DNA of 64,000 nucleotides. It comes from a virus. This document shows positions 60,301 to 64,000 of the stretch, in pieces. The stretch is from IMG/VR virus record IMGVR_UViG_3300030104_003662, positions 1-64,000 of that record. One strand, 5' to 3'. The notes under the pieces are model-generated. The model searched no databases, was not told where the DNA came from, and was given only the letters and a program-made list of their open reading frames with translations. The first letter of the stretch is position 1, and every line of letters starts with the position of its first letter. The position numbers and the translations under genes were made by a program.

Positions 60301-62535
60301 GTAGGTGATAGCGTATACAATTCCGCTGGAATCTTAGTCGGTGTACTTACGGCTGTTGACGGCAGTGCTCCATACGGAGTCACATTTGGTGGCGGAACAT
60401 TAGTGGTTTTGACAAACAACGAAGCACTCTATCTTAGTGAAAAATATAACTTCGCTGGCTTTTGGCCGGGCGGCTCTCATGGAGGAGGAGCAGTCAGTCG
60501 ATTAGAGGCATATGGAGATTCTTTGATTGGTTGGGGCGGGGAGACATACGGTATGGACTGTGGTACATTTGATGACAATACAGGTATCAGAACCCGCACA
60601 TACAATGAGGCTACTGTGGCTTCGCCTTATGCTCGTAACCATTGCTTTGGTTATAGATTCGGAGTTAGACAGGCGTATAATAGACCACGATGGGGGCAAT
60701 ATGTCCGAGGCTGGCTAGAAGTCGCTAATTCTAACGCTCTACTAGGCTATTATCACGGCCCGCTTATACAGCAAGATAACAAGACTAACGGCTGGGACTA
60801 TGTAGGTAGCGATACTGCTTTGGGCGATGTCAGTTTTACCGCTTCTTATGTCGGCATCTTGGAAAGGTTAACACAAGTTAGTGCATTACTCAACCAAGAC
60901 CAAATTGGTCGCCAAGTAAGGTACAGCGATGGTCGCAGAATGACTCAACCGTTTGGCTGTGCTGTTAGAACTATCAGAAATGCATCTACTGTCAGAAGAG
61001 AATATCCGGGTGACAATGCCGGTAAAGATATATCCGAATTGGCTAATGCTCATCGCTACTATATGGTCGACTGGTGGGGCAATACTCGTGGAGAAGATGT
61101 CAGGCGCTTCCCTGTAAGAGGGTTTGGTATACGCCCTGCTTGGGACCCCGAAGACGCTTATACAGATACTAATATCGCTCACCGACCTGCTGCTAATGCG
61201 TTGTTTGGAGGGGATGGTAACGACCGTCAAAGTGGAAATGCTAACACCGCTAATAATGACGCTAGTAACATGGGAGTAGCGGATTGGTTCAACCCAGCCA
61301 GCGCCCTCAGAGTAGGTGACAGAGGAGATGGCAGAGGAGTCCGTTGGCCTACAGTATTCAACGAAAGCATGCTAATGGATGTCAGCGAAACACATGAGGC
61401 TACCGGACTAGTGTTGTCTCATAGCACAGCAGAGCCAGCCTTCGGCCAAGGTTTGGTGAGGCCAAGTAACTTGGCTTTGCAGTCAGGTGAGATTGAAAGA
61501 GGAATCAGTGCTAGATTAGATGTCGCTAGTGAAGATGGGTTGCTCAAGCCAAGCGCTTCTGTTGCAGAAGGTACTGAAACTATCACTGCTGATACTCGTT
61601 TGGCCGAGCCTGTTGGCAGAGACGATGTTAGAATAGGACTTGATGTAGATACAATAGGAGAACTGAACGAAGGCGTTAGTAGAGAGTATGTAATTATGTC
61701 AACTGAGGCTGTGAGTTTACACACTGACAGGGAAATAGGTCAGAGAACTACCGTAAGAGGGGCTATGGATGGTGCAAGTAGAACTTTGACTGACTTTGAC
61801 TTAACTGCCCTTAACTTTTCATCTAATCCAAAGGCAGGTATAACTAGGATTTCCAACGCGCATGCCTATTGGCCTTTGGGCGGTACATATGCTATGGAAT
61901 GGAGCAGATATGCAGGTGTACTTGATGTCAAGGGCTGGGGGCAAGCAGGGGCCTCTTCATCATCTAATCCTTATCAAAACGCCGCCCACGACTCTACTCT
62001 CCAAAATACAAATGCTACTGATTCTACAATTGATTTCCTTTATCGCCCTGCTCAAGTGCTGGATAACAAGCATGTACAACTATTCAGACCAGCGCCTGTG
62101 ATAAGTGCTGACGATACTGACGGGGATGACACTATACAGGGCGGCTCTAACTTTTACAGAGCGACAGCCGGAGGTAAATACGGGCTATTCACAAGTGATG
62201 CTCCGGGCGCTTTGACTGGCACTCCAAGTAGCCCACCGTATGCACCTGTTTACTCAATTACCCCTACTTCTAGTACAACTGTGCCTACAAGCCAAGGTCC
62301 TAAGATTCAGGGTGTAGATGTGACAGGATATAACAAGGCTGACATACGCTCACCTGTGGCGAGAGTAGTTATGACTGAAAATACACTTGAACACTTTAGA
62401 GCAGATGCAAGTCGTAAATCACCTGATGATGAAGAAGGCGATTTTAATGTACAGCCAAGATATAGCCAAACATTGCATCCAAAGGGTAGTGACGGTGATG
62501 CATCTTATAATACAGGAGACCATAGCGGGGAGTGA
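45352..62535 (+). CDS. Giant 5727-residue tail fibre / adhesin
   Basis: A single uninterrupted frame of 17.2 kb. Residues about 8-240 form a LamG-type domain (YALSFNGVTDGVLVPSNQ, FTLETWIMPDCGG, YLSMHINGDLVVAKEF, IEAIHLSRGEKK, WRFEEP). Repeats include a module at about 1530-1601 and 1758-1826 (V/AVGMxVSGxGIP-GATV ... TTGGS-SSxTLTxTSN), a second at about 860-940 and 4949-5030 (GVL(V/I)N..SG ... VDAVD..TKF ... G.LT/IT.V) and a Gly-rich stretch near 3525-3600. The rest is Gly/Thr/Ser/Asn-rich, beta-predicted, with few Cys. No transmembrane segment or signal peptide. It is probably a host-contact tail structure of about 600 kDa. Confidence 0.7.
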   Translation: MSIVIDPGYALSFNGVTDGVLVPSNQNVIHGKSDEGRKSLPAALHSFTLETWIMPDCGGIVYEYENMMRLTVGSPSSPAPATFEINLENVAAGTKSVHTISSAKPVNKINGDFAYWDGILFPQPALNMHNSYIATDAAVNDSTALNDGHRELLNVTVTFNRRYLSMHINGDLVVAKEFEENQQIVLSPSNMYLGGKGGEYRGTIEAIHLSRGEKKSGRSEFAPVKSDDTIGLWRFEEPIEPISLITTTPSISASTSASSSINIGVAAATALVNQFKNGVSVVVGNAINFTTQSPWSSQGSYKIKVHGATSSSDATIPKVPYNIIVNPLGYVSTTGKPTNKAPERLRLMAVDGDAGTITVESIHLDFASNASTGRRGALQAHDAGRFVVVTGDCLVDGGNGNVYQPQGSGTQFSHRQGQVCIDESNFENHGIMFSMSMAVDNTVHNKFAAFTTNPGAGFYLGHSGRHILNHVKSHPFMGYLPPASDLVVDKKLDASADVISASFSSQYSDIRGTVPLNSKISAFDSHEPVKLENTFYSTKVNTVVENGMSDISDTQRGLLAIGGTSFDPSAFALKALGADTVAENSKAQLVPSDESRIAILSVPSLASYDYAPFVQIHYNAICHNSVDFPTAAVSRIDSSFTSTATIIKLQSIKSFGKTGAVLPATSISIGGVVATTNPDITATLNHSDNKITFSANTDSGFQAVDTTGAIVKLAMDGPCLMVSKTLPDVSTIVTGSTSILDLIHTDMASADLDILSPGGIVEFKAPGMFPFKSGDLEGDTEEGTVAETTLDTTLCPDNYLPLASTDPPQTTPQGIAVSDSNLSTKSSQFSKIIIKTATYEDTLEETADIIRQSSQYDRQKTGVLVNNGSGYSATATSITVDAVDARTKFSTGQSLYKIDGTVLGTITSVAETAIGVSAGITASLVDNEELYNQSINIGTGTTNQSTSVHEIFDIIEHQMSGDIVTLTVQPSDRRRFTQLARLKIDEDSSNHLSVEYLMSRGRVLSFNEDDNGNSNLLAYGIISDIAGASVSAKGDGAPDSHIVKEIMPGAPVVTMMLGGPGQGAINTKETWEPSPTARLAWNTRRDCVTEVSAVDTSGRTVTTLPLNNRSTDLQSWGTYCFPKVGRIYLELPRTDVNEPIRFASAEYSSKTGVLFNFASGTTHLGSGKFVLADGSEAVGFAAWVSATGISTGHKLHVDDKFLEESMCNDGTTVNDRLFQTLDSVQHDYQLGTQYASTRALVEIPLFEEFFFDNPDKGIFPGPDNSMKIHVDATHTASNWAPNPVGRRHDEIATQDPEIFGAFSYSISSDSHRSGTKITAPFTDTSAPILIHVEDASIFPIPDAAPVTVAGVDGSARYRRAFLPSGEWVLYTARDTSANTITAASASTAGGNWAMSKNFVKEFAVGAQLTPAPGYQDMNYTPIADNPLLKSAGYEGRRSFYYDRSNVMTQGGNVDYGMRQYVSAVEFRAGPRVNPHLDRIQSGRAKGVVQAWASGAPTLLYMKDASLFPDNIAGVDDYSGYRYRLAWAPSDFSLTGCSYNNAKLITHSSSTLVAVGMAVSGDGIPVGATVEAVISNTTFDLSVATTGGSLSSKTLTITSNGVITHAHYNIKSDNLLTLTQRDDAFQPASGDEVTLVDMHASPTTIYPEVKEGVFLNKSWAYPYAPGGLRDGDTVWMNMHYTNPHAIEGLFAKSRGTLNEGEVWTGFNGGGGAFAANPRNSIPMENFLIGNSCTETAQNFVQHVNKTIELNYEALGLYAEFTVGGASYNNDPTITHTSSTAIVVGMGVSGSGIPDGATVATVTDATHFELSEATTGGSKSSQTLTFTSNTPAPTVAYLDPYQSTEEHARVLLYDVAHDREFIAFQDLWMQVQSSADATKIGAAPAHTAGAIVHDDGNSGSWIDVAAGFPSESKYLAPTNGSDFMEAAYSHKSTWNASTGTILSPHAPDVGTKYATNGAMPRTNDAVINSDDAILKHKQIDKDSREASTFFDTPDGTRAIPAFLALKGIRSSTSDLSGHEEARLNELDHWTQMDFVRRLTVDFGEVALRDGVTDIEAAAREVVRLVNQAGAKNGRTHARRPADQYLGESEKFDLSSPGVKAGGFSMGFDPSAAHINADFAATGSTHDPAPFWDIKRGFSSHDRGTHMGYVRAHLGRVVLDSDGNKGYSIVIHSTIPGAEGRNFCTWLDNSRAQTPYRPQYLIGHGGRFRNYWCQPDEMTGENMHPAPMPINRFGRPFAPITTLKEYLPPEETLASFSNNLSIGPEIVIGSTQSADTFRENASGRNSNTVIDESFETKSPSSTLVDGLRTGTSAKSRINFGGMTQAGIPGWSPDAGKWGMGRDGEDSRYQSVYGNASNAATAMLNSTIYDTDNKVGYIPKDDMKPRNIGDGNIYGIRLVDHRGDNHTVRMIYKQYGKSFANDLTIVPPTIDEEIVIHFDDRDVAQGGFTIGKHMVGTGEVCGEKSGGTAKPYKGNLWNNYPSPAVGIHVTGNKATDTGVTMDVTFTAPYSTGDTLTHPDVLGYLGFPESGVLQLTDDAGTSGDQGITIHYTSRSHYDHDGDTGASNKHYFYGCTGGRALTTNEGMLISPRINFTSVLTDEVIAAAVEFAMAMPDPTDDSIAATSFDCTGMFAPDGKTLGEWGVSPTAIRVKASSKSKTPLSKLFQVSRNKDWGLVEGASSDAVVSSKHTGGLSDVERDAGTRLDVGYIPETVLHITTRYKGTNANTATPILVDNQNNPVDISTWQRNLRGDNYTSVAGDHIIPKVDSPMILKTTDDGTLITTASSTYLYSICVPGSDHAQAWGERFTIWWGSEEYAEVASTPGAAVETKLTYGAGTGVSANFASFCHDSDDEVLMRNGDVKNGMKTDGIRRAGSKMSSPFLYFRGGRDSPDHWVPLYFGGGFSGVVMDINDGTQNDYGDFYTHPYAGGPTGSAGLQNVGEIAGSYALLDTNAMLAMFPGTPYLDDHKGKNNPPLFNQDSLLPFDMAKGANTKFTGLTYTDGSNAVHANLPSPIVLRFAHPHARYSATGNTADQTIYMVFGPGQAFPHNSAAFEPQGANIVTSGNGYSAVPIYTDGSTVSLETFLPNSLTNGDSTVAGLINHASGAVIGHLPRTTFFQINKLSAFNYDMNWEPTKGFPSVAVSGSTTFAQTYDRAFYYEGSPFTFGVALPPSAHPFSHIFTDSNGNALETSYHPATKKSSVIWHMDGGYHPGGHFLDNHVNINPKHAVEGGRLATGSTNKHNVSAFRPCGLLAKAYLTQYGGSPDNQANDDNVVLIDATRVQNAEELGAVISASINTFPGKDPLKAIGGTFLPSMQNAHKQDRYGWVQLDIASFEPANKLVVTNNASLETLPKYGWVRISDGNTAGYAPYTDITTTATLTVAAQGDPHGMTEKQKVTITAADGTVRIYVLTDTNAGGVATGTVLVSNSDTGAGTAGDSLTGGIAVGINFTSAIQHDYLEQIKTAIEHANGHAGKITVTETSTSIFTLTNAVAGISGNTTITEDVANLTIAGFNGNTGSIFLGRSVNSTVPSVINIVVPGAGYSAATVSTSGGSGTGLTLALTVGGSGEITGVSIATAGSGYQAGDLITAVGGDGAGRIDVAGCAKSTSFINPTNDREVTATSGFKAYVWAKSGTHRLNNDNTVTTRDHITQVHYNGLIDAIDRTKPVGAVGWAGEAYSYMNSYTGTQVGSGVYPAGLGAWHPSLGFNPYGAAETCLAASSPVGTGDTATATFSDYCVNGLSSRHLIAITHESELPLIAKADRDGVTCAGDWLMTKETSNIINAGTIQWDTSKVHNKSRYLGPATGGPRVEAQVHSDFVRPTVAGDYPATSAAVAANKWHDTIASGKMVQANACLNPTGDLFWDESVVKGSNFHEDFGTYGKECIGVSGSDDYLNPGASSTAMPHNGLFGYYNTRSAARNFSAEHVVWKRMDGGSLTMPAANARGLGAIPWVRRKASTGQYLLEGEKVLGNVRFSFESTNAAMFPIIQAQELSHPQLAEQHPMEIRNALMLPNEEKQFQSMMVIDDTGQEHRLEGGSPLGTVIMDFRHVSDREIEGLAPALAGTGVSPNMKIRLPNPDEIPGNIIVRPGFDRIQAYQSETIGSGGLQHPSQPVQHITDMFDNKYSGPRLWPTWENNGWEHLSQDGVDVSLTKSDNRLKFPASTVEGWQDHTSNSPLKTAYEPHDRNLYFHVTRMGVSMTNRETSQLLTFQSYSGTEINVNATPEASVWTDSSELSGGRYFLRVYNETTNEGVLASYTGVGSGKFTGVVYSPDFANFIADTEAEGHILKVVPSYYMPAGSTRFFGARRLRDHSEYSGASPDMKIIDWYTLYAALPANTGATTNPSIPYNHIMTPKMTPMPIPRMGHHYISPTMALMPGHYAHPAYQRLYELNQSCRTSNNAPLIDSLIGTNEGTRTSTTATSTTHESGRDPYIYFSGPTAAFSPSDIHGGAFTLLTETKIKYEGYGVAASLGAAGTTNAAGGHELVLEAGGTYTLNNHFPDPMEVGAYQIVIQPNVFAQQIKGFHLNHSTENKAPSESGTKVVELTGQQVNTVIAIEQDVDTNGAYSLILADAIMADVRGCEVIINEVILDIEPDSGSHFTNLPTLALYNPLGVQETSSPSLTRRSLPYRPGMFSSATPGYTLTVPWWGILHKDGAGASGADKFRHLEWHKPDNYYELCRASYGCVGAQLTLGGYPTSFLDIYEVHKRNRSLNPTCVVISNNGSSTITVDDNSLFPVVPYYGEKLEYTKDGVRYTATYGNRTGTLAYATLGASVTFSTVSGSGEFWANIATGTIIKLTRPYDNHSSDKVFTDSLSSIITRALPQISNGSRDTNSLHVPDAYLCMWHPNLGRPFTWYSDTADGGTRNFYTKAGAADTPLDKKPYNMLPEHFETIHYQDFNYVASKGPFGFAMSWIAPPGGGTSPTNAADGIVHTAAVIDLDTNLKHQGGVESSTESSGVLINHPSGASNTYSVNTTSAIPVDAVDPTTKFQVGDSVYNSAGILVGVLTAVDGSAPYGVTFGGGTLVVLTNNEALYLSEKYNFAGFWPGGSHGGGAVSRLEAYGDSLIGWGGETYGMDCGTFDDNTGIRTRTYNEATVASPYARNHCFGYRFGVRQAYNRPRWGQYVRGWLEVANSNALLGYYHGPLIQQDNKTNGWDYVGSDTALGDVSFTASYVGILERLTQVSALLNQDQIGRQVRYSDGRRMTQPFGCAVRTIRNASTVRREYPGDNAGKDISELANAHRYYMVDWWGNTRGEDVRRFPVRGFGIRPAWDPEDAYTDTNIAHRPAANALFGGDGNDRQSGNANTANNDASNMGVADWFNPASALRVGDRGDGRGVRWPTVFNESMLMDVSETHEATGLVLSHSTAEPAFGQGLVRPSNLALQSGEIERGISARLDVASEDGLLKPSASVAEGTETITADTRLAEPVGRDDVRIGLDVDTIGELNEGVSREYVIMSTEAVSLHTDREIGQRTTVRGAMDGASRTLTDFDLTALNFSSNPKAGITRISNAHAYWPLGGTYAMEWSRYAGVLDVKGWGQAGASSSSNPYQNAAHDSTLQNTNATDSTIDFLYRPAQVLDNKHVQLFRPAPVISADDTDGDDTIQGGSNFYRATAGGKYGLFTSDAPGALTGTPSSPPYAPVYSITPTSSTTVPTSQGPKIQGVDVTGYNKADIRSPVARVVMTENTLEHFRADASRKSPDDEEGDFNVQPRYSQTLHPKGSDGDASYNTGDHSGE

Positions 62536-62537
62536 GT

Positions 62538-64000
62538 ATGGCACTAGGTAAGAACACAATCACTGGTCGTTCCAATGCGAGTCAAAATACTATCATGAAG
62601 CGTATCCGCAAGCCTAAGTTTGTGGATAACGGTATGCGCCATGCTGAGTATAACAAGGTACAAAGTGGGTTTTCTGCAAAAGCACCCACTGCAACGGACT
62701 TTGTACCGACGCATGACCGTAAGTACACACTTGTAGAAGAAGAAGATACTATCCGTTTGACTCATAAGATGAGCGACGGTCATAAGTATACGGGTAGTAT
62801 ATTCTTTGATAGTGACGAAGTTTCACTCAATCGTTACACCTTGCCTCCTTTGTTAATCGGCGGAGATGACCCTTCACAGTCACTTGTTGTCTCGGCATTA
62901 GTTTCACCTCAAACCGAGTTAGACGATGTGTTGAGTGCCACCGACGGTACTCGTTATCGAATTGGTAATATGAAAGGTAAAGAATTGAAACAGGTTGGAT
63001 TTACTAGCAAAACGGTTCACATAGGTCAGAAAGTCAATGTCGGATTGCGTACAACTGACCTCGTTGCTAGGCTTGCCAAGGGTACTACCAACTCGCTCAA
63101 CGGATTGAGCATAAATAACCCAAGTGGCACATTCGTAGCACAGGATTTCTACGGCGTAGATGGCATAACTGCCATGAGGTTCTTATCTAAGCACGATGGA
63201 TATAACACTACTACCGACCAGTTTGGAAACTTGCATTATTCTCACCAAAAGAAGCACAACAGGGAGCACTATGTTACCCAATCTATGGTGACAGAAGGCT
63301 CTGTTGAAAATGCCAGTAAAAGCACACCTAATCGTGTCATAGTAAGGGGCAAATCAAGGGCTAATAACGATGACAATACGGTACAAATAGATGATTTAGG
63401 CCCTCAAGTAGATGGTGTCAATGAAATACCGGGCGGTATATACGCACCTACTGCTGTTACCAAAGCAAGTGCTAGAAATATCGGTCGTAGGATGCTTTCT
63501 ATGTCTAAAAGAGCGACTGGTGGTGAAAAATTGATGGGAGTAGTTCACGCTTCTAATGTTCAGCCCGGAGATGTGATTTCATACGACACATTGACCGATT
63601 CACAAAGACAAGTAGTACTTTCTACTAAACACGACCTGATAAACGCTAAGTCTGAAATCAATATCAACTCAGTAGATGGCTCTTTAGAGGATATTTTACA
63701 AAGATTCCAAGAAGTAGACATTAGTTCTAGTACAAAGGATAACGAAGAGCGTAACCGACAATTTGGCAAAGAAGACTTCTTTACATCGTTTGGTTTCAAT
63801 ATCAAGGTGTCTTGGCAAGTAGAAGAACGCAGTATCAGGAATCCGACAAAAGGTATGGCAATAGGTATACCTAGTAAATCTACCATACACGGCGGTAGGC
63901 ATTTGAAAAGTACAGGTATTTTGATTAACAACGGAGGAGGTTATGCAGTTAATACTACTACATTTACCACTGATGGTACAAATGCTAATTCTGTATTCAC
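62538..64000 (+). CDS. Tail hub-like protein, truncated by the window end
   Basis: The frame opens at ATG 62538, two bases after the giant gene's stop (GGGGAGTGAGT precedes), and runs open for 487 codons to the window end. Residues about 170-330 contain GTFVAQDFYGVDGITAMRFL ... NLHYSHQKKH ... NRVIVRGKSRANND and NVQPGDVISYD, the strand pattern of phage late-control/hub proteins of the gpD/gp44 type. That resemblance is suggestive only. The last residues (STGILINNGGGYAVNTTTFT) begin the beta module shared with the giant protein and the 671-residue tail protein. Confidence 0.6.
   Translation, partial: MALGKNTITGRSNASQNTIMKRIRKPKFVDNGMRHAEYNKVQSGFSAKAPTATDFVPTHDRKYTLVEEEDTIRLTHKMSDGHKYTGSIFFDSDEVSLNRYTLPPLLIGGDDPSQSLVVSALVSPQTELDDVLSATDGTRYRIGNMKGKELKQVGFTSKTVHIGQKVNVGLRTTDLVARLAKGTTNSLNGLSINNPSGTFVAQDFYGVDGITAMRFLSKHDGYNTTTDQFGNLHYSHQKKHNREHYVTQSMVTEGSVENASKSTPNRVIVRGKSRANNDDNTVQIDDLGPQVDGVNEIPGGIYAPTAVTKASARNIGRRMLSMSKRATGGEKLMGVVHASNVQPGDVISYDTLTDSQRQVVLSTKHDLINAKSEININSVDGSLEDILQRFQEVDISSSTKDNEERNRQFGKEDFFTSFGFNIKVSWQVEERSIRNPTKGMAIGIPSKSTIHGGRHLKSTGILINNGGGYAVNTTTFTTDGTNANSVF

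Noticed and set aside
45352-62535. Diversity-generating retroelement target in the giant protein
   Set aside because: No reverse transcriptase gene or template repeat is visible in the window, and no C-type lectin variable region is evident.
1-64000. CRISPR arrays, insertion sequences, integrase or attachment sites
   Set aside because: No regular repeat-spacer arrays, terminal inverted repeats with a transposase, recombinase motifs or tRNA-derived repeats were found on reading both strands.

Overview
The window is a 64 kb piece of a tailed double-stranded DNA virus genome (Caudoviricetes-type: large terminase, portal, S78-type prohead protease, HK97-like major capsid protein, tail genes). 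All genes but one lie on the + strand, mostly with overlapping stop/start codons or gaps of a few bases. No tRNA, CRISPR array, integrase or insertion sequence was recognised. The sequence breaks off inside a tail gene at the right end. The host looks archaeal and marine, but this is inference. At least eight genes carry a TATA-like box centred about 26-28 bases before the start codon, the layout expected of leaderless archaeal transcripts. Other genes use Shine-Dalgarno sites of the GGTGAT/GGAGG type. Small basic proteins of the kind shared by marine phages and giant algal viruses are also present. A virus of Poseidoniales (Marine Group II) is my best guess; no host gene proves it.

Layout. 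(1) 1-254: gene-free leader with a hairpin, six GTTTA(C/T) repeats and a 16-base palindrome. (2) 255-10200: accessory or internal-protein block. Most products carry a short helical peptide with the consensus P-[MIL]-[DE]-x-A-W-x-L-L-K, usually at the N-terminus. The exceptional gene 4998-7487 strings together five copies, each in front of a different domain (C2H2 finger, ParB-like, GNAT-like, basic tail). The block also holds an apparently intact HMG-CoA lyase gene and four tiny ORFs. (3) 10350-13868: a six-gene cassette of three small membrane proteins, a Ras/Arf-like GTPase, a Cys/His-rich protein and a Gln/Met-rich protein. (4) 13800-14138: the only minus-strand gene, a zinc-knuckle protein. 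(5) 14199-25188: packaging block with a probable small terminase built of two zinc/helix units, a three-tag protein, two uncharacterised proteins, TerL, a LAGLIDADG-domain protein, a portal with two inserted zinc knuckles and three small proteins. (6) 25204-30657: an 1817-residue protein with a degenerate DNA-ligase-like region. (7) 30688-37585: protease-scaffold, major capsid protein, small head proteins and connectors. (8) 37582-64000: tail genes, including a tail tube candidate, frameshifted tail chaperones, a very short tape-measure candidate, two paralogous tail proteins (one with a LamG insertion), a 5727-residue giant tail/adhesin protein and a truncated hub-like gene.

The most promising undescribed biology is, first, the repeated AW-x-LLK peptide: 19 copies in 12 genes, attached to unrelated domains. 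I propose it is a targeting or processing signal for virion-internal proteins, analogous to the T4 capsid-targeting sequence. Second is the membrane-protein plus GTPase cassette. Third is the dead-ligase-like domain encoded between portal and protease.
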